Of a stretch of DNA of 64,000 nt, positions 8,593 through 16,701 are shown in pieces. The notes beneath the pieces are model-generated. The model was not told the DNA's origin and made no database searches. It saw nothing but the letters and a program-made list of their open reading frames with translations. Position 1 is the first letter of the stretch. Every line of letters begins with the position of its first letter. Source of the DNA: UBA9732 sp045116915 (GTDB lineage Bacteria > Spirochaetota > Spirochaetia > Sphaerochaetales > Sphaerochaetaceae); assembly GCA_045116915.1 (NCBI GenBank), contig JBGUMQ010000046.1:1-64000 (forward strand), in the 5' to 3' direction. Both the position numbers and the translations under genes were made by a program.

Positions 8593-9960
8593 ATGAAGTC
8601 CGGCAAAAGGAAGCTCGCGTGGCTCGGGTTCGGTATCACGCTTGCGGTTATAGTCGTTGTTTTCGTAATAAGTCTGGTCAAGACCGGGACATACAACAAC
8701 ATGGTCCACTATGTCGTATACCAGGGGAAGGAACTCTTCTCAGGGGAGAACGCAGGTGATCAGGATGTCTCCGTGACGGCCGGTGTGAGGAACAGCACAT
8801 GGACCAAGGTGTTCGACTTCAACAACGAGGGACTCTCCGAGCACAACTACCAGGCGTTCACATACGATTTCTACTTCTCCAACAACACGAACGACGAGGT
8901 CGACGATTTCAAGTTCCGCCTTACGTTCGGCAAGGACGTGTTCCTTTCCTCCGCATGGAACGGAGCGCTGGAGGTCCATCAGAAGACAGATTCCGGGGAG
9001 TTGGTTTCCCTGATCCCCGACCTGCGCGAGTTCGTTCCCGGAAACCACGACCTCAACGTCGTCACGTTCGACGGGGAGAACCTTGTCCACATGAGGGAAG
9101 GCGATTACCTGGTCTACTATCCCAGCACCAGCATGAACGCGATGGAGATGCCGATAAAGCCGATGGAGGGGACGGCCCCCGGTTTCATCATGTATCTCGC
9201 GATAGGGGAGGACCTGGAGGATTGCGTCCTGGAGCTGGAGTACACGTTCCACAGGCTCCTTTCCAGCGAGCCCCTGTTCTGGGCCGCCGTGTTGGGAATG
9301 GGCCTATGGATAATAGTCCTGATCCTGTTCGCGATCATCTCCTTCCAGATAAGGAAGTACACCGAATGGCATGAACGGGACAACGAGATCATCAACGAGT
9401 CCATAGAGACGTTCACCGGATTCATCGATGCGAAGGATCCGTACACGAACGGTCACTCCAAGCGTGTCGCCAAATACACGAAGATGATCGCGAAGGAAAT
9501 GGGATACGAGGGCGAGGAACTTGACCGGATCTACTATGTGGCACTGCTGCACGACTGCGGCAAGATCGGAATCCCCGACAGCATACTCGGCAAACCCGGC
9601 AGGCTGACCGACGAGGAGTTCGAGGTCATCAAGTCCCATGCGGCCAAGGGCGGCGAGATACTGCGCAGCTTCAGGAGCCTGGACAATGTCGGAGAAGGCG
9701 CCATGTACCATCATGAGCGTTACGACGGCAAGGGCTACCCTGAGGGCAAGGCCGGCAACGAGATCCCGCTGATCGCCCGCATGATATGTGTCGCCGACTC
9801 GTTCGATGCCATGAACACGGACCGTGTGTACAGGAAGAGGCTCCCGCGCGAGCGCATAATAAGCGAGATAGAGGAGAACAAGGGGAAGCAGTTCGATCCC
9901 GCCATCGCCGACATCATGCTCAGGCTGATAGCAAGCGGTGCGGTCCATACGGCCCCCTGA
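8593..9960 (+). CDS. Membrane HD-GYP cyclic-di-GMP phosphodiesterase
   Basis: A 455-aa protein predicted to hydrolyse cyclic-di-GMP, typically to GMP or pGpG. N-terminal TM (about 8-30), extracytoplasmic beta-rich domain (about 35-230), second TM (about 238-260), then HD-GYP (about 275-450). Catalytic residues are visible: ALLHDCGKIG holds the metal-binding His-Asp (near 320-321), and HHERYDGKGYPEG holds the second His pair and the GYP motif near 380. The ATG at 8593 is preferred over the TTG at 8584. It is the only HD-GYP protein in the window and lies in the middle of five cyclases, so it may balance local synthesis. The short 3' intergenic gap (13 bases) couples it to the following Pr6Pr-like gene. 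Confidence 0.9.
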   Translation: MKSGKRKLAWLGFGITLAVIVVVFVISLVKTGTYNNMVHYVVYQGKELFSGENAGDQDVSVTAGVRNSTWTKVFDFNNEGLSEHNYQAFTYDFYFSNNTNDEVDDFKFRLTFGKDVFLSSAWNGALEVHQKTDSGELVSLIPDLREFVPGNHDLNVVTFDGENLVHMREGDYLVYYPSTSMNAMEMPIKPMEGTAPGFIMYLAIGEDLEDCVLELEYTFHRLLSSEPLFWAAVLGMGLWIIVLILFAIISFQIRKYTEWHERDNEIINESIETFTGFIDAKDPYTNGHSKRVAKYTKMIAKEMGYEGEELDRIYYVALLHDCGKIGIPDSILGKPGRLTDEEFEVIKSHAAKGGEILRSFRSLDNVGEGAMYHHERYDGKGYPEGKAGNEIPLIARMICVADSFDAMNTDRVYRKRLPRERIISEIEENKGKQFDPAIADIMLRLIASGAVHTAP

Positions 9961-9973
9961 GAGGAATTGCGGC

Positions 9974-10858
9974 ATGACGATACAGAGATATCCCGGTGAC
10001 GATGTGTCGGTACGCAGATGCGTATGGACGATGATAAGCGCCATGACGGTGTTCGTCTGCGTCTGCATAGGCGTGACGATGAACCTCACGACGATCTACG
10101 ATGTCAATTTCGACCACATGGGGATCAGGACATTCTGCATGTTCACGGTCAACTCCAACATCCTTTGCGGGCTTGGAATGATCATCGCGGTGCCCTATAC
10201 CATCGATGGTCTTAGGAAAAAGGACTTCAACCTGCCGAACTGGGTTGTCGACATGCTGTTCTGCGGCGTCACGTCCGTTGGGCTGACCTTCCTTGTGTCG
10301 CTCTGCATCCTGGCACCCGTGAAGGGCTTTGTCCTGATCTTCACGGGATCGCGGTTCTTCCTGCACGGCCTGTGTCCCATCCTTGCCATAGTGGCCTTCT
10401 GCTTCCTCATGACGGGTCATGTGATATCGCTGAAGGAAGCGGCGCTGTCCATGTCGCCTGTGATCGTGTACGCCATGGTCTACTACTTCATGGTCGAGAT
10501 ACTGGGCCCCGACAACGGCGGATGGGATGACTTCTACGGGTTCTTCACAAGGATACCCGCATGGGTCTCGCTCCTGTCGTTCATCCCCATAACGTTCGCC
10601 ATCGCATCCGTCCTGCGCCTTCTCCACAACAGCAGTTGCAGGAGGGCCGGAAGGAAAGAGGCCGCCCTCCATGCCCGCGAGTTCGCCGGCAAGGATGCCC
10701 GTGAGCTGATCGTCGCCATCGCAGGCGGGCACAAGGCCGTGAAGAACCCGTACATAACGGTTCCCGTGCGGCTTATCGAGGCTGTGATCAGGGAGACGGG
10801 TTCGGACATGACCCTGAGCGAGGCCTGCAGGCTTTTTACGGACACTATTATTTACTAA
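9974..10858 (+). CDS. Pr6Pr-like integral membrane protein (copy 2) with C-terminal tail
   Basis: A 294-aa paralog of 6531-7124. ATG at 9974 follows GAGAGGAA; an in-frame start at 9938 would overlap the HD-GYP gene and has no ribosome-binding site. About six TM helices carry the same landmarks: MFTVNSNIL, FFLHGLCPILA and WDDFYGFF. Beyond the membrane part it has a ~75-residue cytoplasmic tail, absent from copy 1, beginning with a CRRAGRKEAAL stretch, highly charged and ending at TIIY. The tail could be a protein-interaction or nucleotide-sensing element, but I recognise no domain. It is probably cotranscribed with the HD-GYP gene. Confidence 0.6.
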   Translation: MTIQRYPGDDVSVRRCVWTMISAMTVFVCVCIGVTMNLTTIYDVNFDHMGIRTFCMFTVNSNILCGLGMIIAVPYTIDGLRKKDFNLPNWVVDMLFCGVTSVGLTFLVSLCILAPVKGFVLIFTGSRFFLHGLCPILAIVAFCFLMTGHVISLKEAALSMSPVIVYAMVYYFMVEILGPDNGGWDDFYGFFTRIPAWVSLLSFIPITFAIASVLRLLHNSSCRRAGRKEAALHAREFAGKDARELIVAIAGGHKAVKNPYITVPVRLIEAVIRETGSDMTLSEACRLFTDTIIY

Positions 10859-10879
10859 AATACGTTTATTAAAAAACAT

Positions 10880-10909
10880 GTGACATACCCCCCCCGTGCG
10901 TGGTATAAT
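10880..10909 (+). promoter_or_regulatory. Promoter of the permease-GGDEF gene
   Basis: GTGACA at 10880-10885, 18-base spacer containing a run of eight C residues, and consensus TATAAT at 10904-10909. The start codon is at 10956, preceded by AAGGAAGGG. A C-run inside the spacer is a potential slippage site that could change spacer length. Confidence 0.55.
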
Positions 10910-10955
10910 ATGCCCTGTTGTGCAAAAAACATGGGATAAGGAAGGGCAATCGACC

Positions 10956-13172
10956 ATGAGCGGAAAGCAGAACAGGACGAAGGGACTGTCGCCGTCATTC
11001 TCACCACTCGGGATGTGGGCGTTCTCCATCGGAACCAGCATAGGCTGGGGGTCGTTCATAGTTACCTGCAACACATATCTCGGGAAATCGGGGATCCTGG
11101 GCACGGTCTTCGGACTGTCGGTAGGGTTGCTGGTATTCCTTGTCATCGCATGGAACTTCCAGTACATGATCCGCAACAGGCAGGATGCCGGCGGGGTGTA
11201 CGCGTTCGAGAAGCAGGTTTGCGGAAGGGACCTCGGGTTCCTCGCGTTCTGGTTCGTCCTGCTGACTTATCTTGCCATCCTCTGGGCCAACATGACATCC
11301 GTTCCTCTTTTCGCCAGGTTCTTCCTCGGCGATACCTTCCGGTTCGGATTCCACTACAGGATATTCGGCTATGAGGTCTGGATGGGCGAGGCCATTCTTT
11401 CCATCTGCGCGCTGGTCCTCGCCGGTATCATGTGCGCCAAGAGCTCGCGCTGCATCAACATCGTCATGATCGTCGCCGCGGTCCTCTTCACGGCGGGATT
11501 CGCCGTCTGCGCGGTAATCGCCATTGTCGGACATGACGGATCGATGAGCTATTCGCCGCTCTATACGGAAGGCTCGTCGGCCTTCGCCCAGATCGTGAGG
11601 ATCGCCGCGATCTCCCCGTGGGCGTTCATCGGATTCGAGAACATCTCCCATTTCTCCGAGGAATACAGGTTCGGCGTGAAGAAGATCAGGGGGATCCTGA
11701 TCTGGTCGGTCATCATAACCACGATCCTCTATCTGTTCGTATCCGTCCTCTCCGTCTCCGCATATCCGCCGGAGTACGGCAGCTGGCTCGAATACATACG
11801 CGACATGGGCAATCTGGACGGAATCAAGGCCGTTCCTGCGTTCTACGCCGCCTACCACTATCTGGGCCAGACCGGCGTCACGATACTGATGCTGTCGCTG
11901 TTTGCCGTGATCGTCACGAGCCTCATAGGCAACATGTCGGCCCTGAGCCGTCTGCTGTATGCCGCGGGACGTGACAGGGAGGCTCCCGCAAGACTGGCAT
12001 CCCTGAGCAGGAAGGGTATCCCCTCTAATGCGGTCTATGCCGTCGTCGCGGTATCGGTCGTGATCCCGTTCCTCGGAAGAACGGCCATCGGGTGGATCGT
12101 GGATGTCACCACGCTGGGCGCCACACTGATCTACGGACTGGTCTCGCTGGCGGTCTTCAGGTTCGCCTTGAAGAACAACGGCAGGGTGGAGACCGTCACA
12201 GGAATAGCGGGTATGGCGCTGATGATGGTGTTCCTTGTCCTCCTGCTGATTCCGGGACTGTTGCCGTTCGATGCGATGGCCACAGAGTCCTATGTCCTGT
12301 TCATAGTCTGGTCCGTCATAGGGCTTGCGTATTTCAGGTACCTGATAAAGAAGGACCATGAACGCGGATCCGGCCAGCACATCGTCGTGTGGGTTATCCT
12401 GCTGGTCCTGATCCTGTTCGCCTCCATGATGTGGGTCTCGCGTGCCACCGAAAGTGCCGCAAACCAGGCAGTGGAGAGGATTTTCGAGTACCATCAGTCC
12501 CATCCGGGCAACAGCGAGGGGGATACCGAGGCCGAAAGGGAGGCCTTCCTCCAGGAGCAGGCAAAGACAATCAGCACCACGAACATGCTGTATACCGTCG
12601 CGTCGCTGGGTCTGTTCGTGCTTTCCACAGCAATCATGCTCCACAACTTCCACGAAGCCCAGCGTCTTGACCGAAAGCTCTCCGCGGCGGAGAAGATCGC
12701 AAGGGTCGATCCGCTGACTGGCTCCGGAAACAGGTTCGGCTTCTCCAGGACCACGGACGATATGGACGACCGCATCCTGGAAGGGGAACTCACCGAGTTC
12801 GCCCTGGTGGTCTGCGACATCAACGACCTGAAGAAGGCCAACGACACGCTCGGGCATATCGCCGGTGATTCATGCATCCGCATGGCGAACGACATGCTGA
12901 AGGATGCCTTCAGAAGCAGTTCCGTCTTCCGGATCGGAGGCGATGAATTCGTCGTGGTCCTCATGGGAGAGGACTATGCCGACCGTCATGCGCTCCTGCG
13001 GAAACTCCAGGAGAACATAGAAAGCTGCAACGGGGACCCGGGAAAGACCCTGGCGGTCGGGATGTCCGAATTCGTGGAAGGAGAGGACCATTGTGTCCTG
13101 GATGTCTTCTCACGCGCTGACTATCTGATGTATACCCATAAAGTGGAATACAAAACATCGATAGGACAGTAA
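10956..13172 (+). CDS. APC-family amino-acid permease fused to a GGDEF domain
   Basis: A 738-aa fusion. ATG at 10956 has AAGGAAGGG upstream; the longer in-frame GTG at 10896 lies upstream of the promoter -10. Residues 15-480 are a polytopic transporter of the APC superfamily: GTSIGWGSF near the N-terminus matches the substrate-binding helix-1 break, and there are about twelve hydrophobic segments. Two more TM helices (about 480-500 and 548-568) enclose an acidic ~50-residue extracytoplasmic loop. The C-terminus (about 585-735) is a GGDEF domain with DPLTGSGNR, CDINDLKKANDTLGH and an intact GGDEF near 661; no RxxD inhibitory site. Substrate uptake or occupancy may directly drive cyclic-di-GMP synthesis, making this a transporter-receptor. 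The fusion is continuous with no sign of a frameshift. Confidence 0.88.
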   Translation: MSGKQNRTKGLSPSFSPLGMWAFSIGTSIGWGSFIVTCNTYLGKSGILGTVFGLSVGLLVFLVIAWNFQYMIRNRQDAGGVYAFEKQVCGRDLGFLAFWFVLLTYLAILWANMTSVPLFARFFLGDTFRFGFHYRIFGYEVWMGEAILSICALVLAGIMCAKSSRCINIVMIVAAVLFTAGFAVCAVIAIVGHDGSMSYSPLYTEGSSAFAQIVRIAAISPWAFIGFENISHFSEEYRFGVKKIRGILIWSVIITTILYLFVSVLSVSAYPPEYGSWLEYIRDMGNLDGIKAVPAFYAAYHYLGQTGVTILMLSLFAVIVTSLIGNMSALSRLLYAAGRDREAPARLASLSRKGIPSNAVYAVVAVSVVIPFLGRTAIGWIVDVTTLGATLIYGLVSLAVFRFALKNNGRVETVTGIAGMALMMVFLVLLLIPGLLPFDAMATESYVLFIVWSVIGLAYFRYLIKKDHERGSGQHIVVWVILLVLILFASMMWVSRATESAANQAVERIFEYHQSHPGNSEGDTEAEREAFLQEQAKTISTTNMLYTVASLGLFVLSTAIMLHNFHEAQRLDRKLSAAEKIARVDPLTGSGNRFGFSRTTDDMDDRILEGELTEFALVVCDINDLKKANDTLGHIAGDSCIRMANDMLKDAFRSSSVFRIGGDEFVVVLMGEDYADRHALLRKLQENIESCNGDPGKTLAVGMSEFVEGEDHCVLDVFSRADYLMYTHKVEYKTSIGQ

Positions 13173-13188
13173 GCGGGGAAAACACAGG

Positions 13189-13983
13189 ATGACAAGCAGA
13201 CTTCTTGATTTCGTCGGATTGCCGAACACACGTGATCTCGGAGGCATGGTCACCTCGGACGGCCACACGGTGGCTGCCGGGAGACTCATCAGGAGCGGAC
13301 AGATCGTCGGTCTGCCGGAATCGGACGTAGAGGCGCTCTCGCATCTCATAGACACGGTCGTGGACTTCAGGACGGAAGAGGAGAAGGCCGAGGATCCCGA
13401 CTGCGACATCCCCGGTGCCGCATACCATTTCATTCCCATACTTGAATCGATCTCCGCAGGGGTTTCCCACGAGGCCGAATCCGAGGAGCAGGTGTTCGCA
13501 CGGCTTGTGTTCGATCCGCAGGCTTCCGAAAACCATATGTGCGACATGTACAGGAAGTTCGCCGAAAGCGACTATTCCGTGTCGCAGTACGCAAGGTTCG
13601 TCCGCATCCTCCTTGAGCCCCACGACAGGGCTGTCCTCTGGCACTGCAGCGTGGGGAAGGACCGCGCCGGAACCGCGGCCGTGATCGTGCTGAGGATCCT
13701 GGGCGTCCACGATGAGGACATAATCAGGGATTATCTGGATACCAACACATATCTGAAGGACGAGCTGGACAGGGTCCGGGCATATGCCAGGATGAAGACC
13801 GGTTCCGACGATCCGCGGATCGCGGAATCCGTGAGGAAACTCTACACGACCGACAGCCTGTACCTGAAGTCCTTCCTGGATGCCGTCGACAGTCGGTTCG
13901 GATCCTTCGACGGATTCGTGCACGACGGTCTGGGTCTTACGGATTCCGACATACAGCTTCTGAAACAGAAGTATCTTGTCTGA
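13189..13983 (+). CDS. Tyrosine-phosphatase-like protein (PtpB/Y_phosphatase3 type)
   Basis: A 264-aa soluble protein. The P-loop HCSVGKDRAG (catalytic Cys near 153, Arg eight residues on) is the signature of tyrosine/dual-specificity phosphatases, and the N-terminal NTRDLGG with RSG is typical of the bacterial and fungal PtpB-like branch. The GKDR variant of the loop is associated in that family with activity on phosphoinositides or phosphotyrosine; substrate here is unknown. It starts 16 bases after the permease-GGDEF gene and ends nine bases before the GH31 gene, so the three are probably one transcript. A secreted relative with the same active-site loop is at 32593-33771. Confidence 0.85.
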   Translation: MTSRLLDFVGLPNTRDLGGMVTSDGHTVAAGRLIRSGQIVGLPESDVEALSHLIDTVVDFRTEEEKAEDPDCDIPGAAYHFIPILESISAGVSHEAESEEQVFARLVFDPQASENHMCDMYRKFAESDYSVSQYARFVRILLEPHDRAVLWHCSVGKDRAGTAAVIVLRILGVHDEDIIRDYLDTNTYLKDELDRVRAYARMKTGSDDPRIAESVRKLYTTDSLYLKSFLDAVDSRFGSFDGFVHDGLGLTDSDIQLLKQKYLV

Positions 13984-13992
13984 GGCATTGGC

Positions 13993-16335
13993 ATGAGAAT
14001 CGCTTTGGGAAGTGTCCGTGAGGTCCGTGAAGAAGGCGGAAGATACCGCTTCGACACCGGACCGGTCATGCTGGATGTTGTTCCCGTCACCGACAGGATC
14101 ATCCTTTTCGAATATTTGGTGAAAGACTATACGGTGCCCCGATATCTTGAGAAGGCATCGGATAATCTGTTTTCTATTGCAAATCAGGATATCATTTCCG
14201 GTGTGCACAAGACAGTGACGGGGTGGGAGGTCAACGCCGGTTCCACCGCCGTCCATGTGACCGCGGACGGTGCCGTGGTGTCCGTCCTCTACAAGGGCAG
14301 GCCCGTGCACGGAGGCCGTGCCGGAGGAAAGGACACGGTCATACCCCAGAGCCAGTTCAGGCTTTCGGGGAAGAAGGGCGCGGAGGTCGGAAGCTTCGTG
14401 TTCGCACTTGACGGTGACGACGGCTTCTACGGTCTGGGGGACAAAACGGGAAGCCCCGACCACAGGGGCAAGCGTGTGCGGATGTACAACAAGGATGCGT
14501 TGGGATACGACGCATCGTCGTCCGACCCGCTGTACAAGTCCATCCCGTTCATCCTGAAGGCCAACCGCCGAACCGGAGCCTGCTGCGGCCTGTTCTTCCC
14601 CGAGACATGCATAGATGCCTTCGACCTTGGCAAGGAGAGTCCGTTCTACTGGTCCGTGGACGTCCAGGGCGGTCCCTTCCGCTACTTCCTGATACTCGGC
14701 GACGACTACACCGGCATCATGAGGGGCTACTGTTCCCTTACCGGATTCCCGGCCCTTCCGCCGCTGTACTCGTTCGGCTATCTGGGGTCATCAATGAACT
14801 ACGTCGAGGCCCGCGATGCACGCCAGAGGATCGAGCGCTTCTTCGACGATGTCGAGCGTCACGGCCTTCCATGCGAGGGCATGTACGTGTCTTCCGGCTA
14901 CCTGAAATCCGACGAGGGATACAGACACGCCTTCATGTGGAACAGGCGCAAGTTCCCCGATCCCGGATCGTTCCTGAAGGGGCTTCTGAAACGGGGCTAC
15001 CACCTCCTGTTCAACATCAAACCCGGAATCCTCAATACCCACCCGTGGTATGCGGAACTTGAGCAGAAGGGGTATTTCGTCAGGGACAATGCGGGAGATC
15101 CCGTCGTGGAGTACTTCTGGGGAGGTGATGCCTCGTTCATCGATTTCACCAACCCCGATGCAGTCGCATGGTGGAAGCAGAAGCTGTGCGAAGCCTATCT
15201 GGACTACGGCGTGGAGGGCATCTGGAACGACAACAACGAGTTCGAGATGGATGACCCGGAGATGCATGCCTACGGATTGAGGACCGTATATCCCGTTCTG
15301 ATGGCAAGGGCCTCATATGAGGCCTGTCTGGAGAAGAACCCAGGCAAACGCCCGTGGATATACAGCAGGGCGGGTTATGCGGGAATGCAGAAGTACGCCA
15401 GGACCTGGACGGGCGACAATTCCAGTGACTTCAGGACTCTGAAATACAATCAGTTCCAGTGCGCTTCCCTGGGTCTTGCAGGCGTTCCCTTCACGGGAAA
15501 CGACCTGGGCGGTTTCTACGGACCGGAGCCCAGCCCGGAGCTCCTTGTCCGTTGCTGCCAGAGCGCCATCTTCCAGAGCCGCTTCGTGATCCATTCATGG
15601 CGTGAGGACGACGAGCCCACCGAGCCCTGGAAGTTCACATCCGTGTTCGGAATCATCAGGGACGCGCTCAACGACCACTACCGCCATATGCCCTACATCT
15701 ACAACGAGGCCCGGCATTCCGCGGAGACGGGAGCCCCTCTGGAAAGGCTGCTGTGCCTGGAGTTCCCGGCCGATTCCTCACTGCGCCCCGACATGGAGCA
15801 GTTCATGTTCGGAAGGGGTGTGATGAAGGCCCCGGTCCTGAATGAAGGACAGAACAGCGTGCACGTTGTCTTCCCGGCGGGTAACGTCTGGTACAGCCCG
15901 GCCCTGGGGAAGTCCTTCAGGGGAGGCTCGGAGGCCGTTCTGGACGCACCGCTGGACCGCACATGGTACTTCTACAAGGCCGGAAGCATCATACCGCGCA
16001 GCTGTGAGGTCTCGCGGCTTGCAAGCGGTTTCTTCCGCAACCTGGAATTCATCGTGCTTCCTGCCGACGGTACATTCACGTACGACTACCACGAGGATGA
16101 CGGTGTGTCCGTCCCGACTCCGGAGAACCACAACATCTGGACCTTCACCGTCACATACAGCAGCAGGAAGGGGAGCGGTACGTTGGGCGTCGCGTGCACC
16201 CACCGCGGAAGCAGGACACCGTCCGGGGACAGGATCGTGAGGATAGTGTTGCCGGAGGGTTTCGAGGGCGGCAGGACACTGACGACCGACGGGCTCGACG
16301 GCCTGACGATAGCTTTCAGCGGCAATTACGATTGA
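13993..16335 (+). CDS. GH31 family alpha-glycosidase
   Basis: A 780-aa cytoplasmic glycosidase (no signal peptide), likely releasing glucose or xylose from alpha-linked oligosaccharides. An N-terminal beta-sandwich (about 1-240) precedes a (beta/alpha)8 barrel (about 250-590) and C-terminal beta domains. The nucleophile region reads GIWNDNNEFE, with the catalytic Asp near 413. The family most often has WNDMNEP; Asn for Met and Phe for Pro occur in some alpha-glucosidases. The acid/base Asp is near 475 in RTWTGDNSSD. The ATG at 13993 is nine bases after the phosphatase stop. A promoter for the next gene overlaps its stop codon. Exact substrate cannot be read from the sequence. Confidence 0.88.
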   Translation: MRIALGSVREVREEGGRYRFDTGPVMLDVVPVTDRIILFEYLVKDYTVPRYLEKASDNLFSIANQDIISGVHKTVTGWEVNAGSTAVHVTADGAVVSVLYKGRPVHGGRAGGKDTVIPQSQFRLSGKKGAEVGSFVFALDGDDGFYGLGDKTGSPDHRGKRVRMYNKDALGYDASSSDPLYKSIPFILKANRRTGACCGLFFPETCIDAFDLGKESPFYWSVDVQGGPFRYFLILGDDYTGIMRGYCSLTGFPALPPLYSFGYLGSSMNYVEARDARQRIERFFDDVERHGLPCEGMYVSSGYLKSDEGYRHAFMWNRRKFPDPGSFLKGLLKRGYHLLFNIKPGILNTHPWYAELEQKGYFVRDNAGDPVVEYFWGGDASFIDFTNPDAVAWWKQKLCEAYLDYGVEGIWNDNNEFEMDDPEMHAYGLRTVYPVLMARASYEACLEKNPGKRPWIYSRAGYAGMQKYARTWTGDNSSDFRTLKYNQFQCASLGLAGVPFTGNDLGGFYGPEPSPELLVRCCQSAIFQSRFVIHSWREDDEPTEPWKFTSVFGIIRDALNDHYRHMPYIYNEARHSAETGAPLERLLCLEFPADSSLRPDMEQFMFGRGVMKAPVLNEGQNSVHVVFPAGNVWYSPALGKSFRGGSEAVLDAPLDRTWYFYKAGSIIPRSCEVSRLASGFFRNLEFIVLPADGTFTYDYHEDDGVSVPTPENHNIWTFTVTYSSRKGSGTLGVACTHRGSRTPSGDRIVRIVLPEGFEGGRTLTTDGLDGLTIAFSGNYD

Positions 16336-16361
16336 CGGCCCGCCTGCGCGTGGAATATAGT
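16332..16361 (+). promoter_or_regulatory. Promoter of the small PQ-loop-like gene
   Basis: TTGACG at 16332-16337 overlaps the GH31 stop codon (16333-16335). It is followed by an 18-base spacer and TATAGT at 16356-16361. AGAGGGGG at 16392-16399 precedes the ATG at 16406. Confidence 0.6.
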
Positions 16362-16405
16362 CGTTGTGGGGCGGCAGTGCCGTCCGTCCGAAGAGGGGGA
16401 TACAT

Positions 16406-16690
16406 ATGAAGATTACAGAACTGTGCGAGATTCTCATGCTTGTGAGTTTCGGCTTCTCATGGCCGTTCAACGCGATCAAGTCATACAGGGCCAGGACCGC
16501 CAAGGGCAAGAGCCTCCCGTTCCTCATCCTGATCCTTTTCGGCTATGTCTGCGGAATCGTCTCCAAGCTAACCGCACCGTCGTTCAAGTGGTACGTGATG
16601 TTCTTCTACATCCTGAACTTCTGCATGGTGTTCGTCGATTTCCTCCTGTACTTCAGGAACCGCAACCTGGACAGGAAAGCCGGGAACTGA
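16406..16690 (+). CDS. Small three-helix membrane protein, SemiSWEET/PQ-loop-like
   Basis: A 94-aa protein with three hydrophobic segments (about 5-22, 37-56, 62-82). ATG 16406 follows AGAGGGGG at six bases. The first helix and loop, SFGFSWPFNAIKSYRARTAKGKSL, resembles the PQ-loop motif of SemiSWEET sugar transporters (helix-Pro-x-x, then a basic stretch and a TKGKS-like turn), with PF in place of PQ. SemiSWEETs are about 90 aa and work as dimers moving sugars down a gradient. Position directly after a glycosidase gene would suit sugar movement. Family assignment is tentative because the motif is not exact. Confidence 0.5.
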   Translation: MKITELCEILMLVSFGFSWPFNAIKSYRARTAKGKSLPFLILILFGYVCGIVSKLTAPSFKWYVMFFYILNFCMVFVDFLLYFRNRNLDRKAGN

Positions 16691-16701
16691 AGCCGGGCCT
16701 T

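Noticed and set aside
11001..12857. Open frame of more than 600 codons antisense to the permease-GGDEF gene
   Set aside because: Encoded opposite intact transporter and GGDEF motifs, highly charged and without hydrophobic or domain structure; a shadow.
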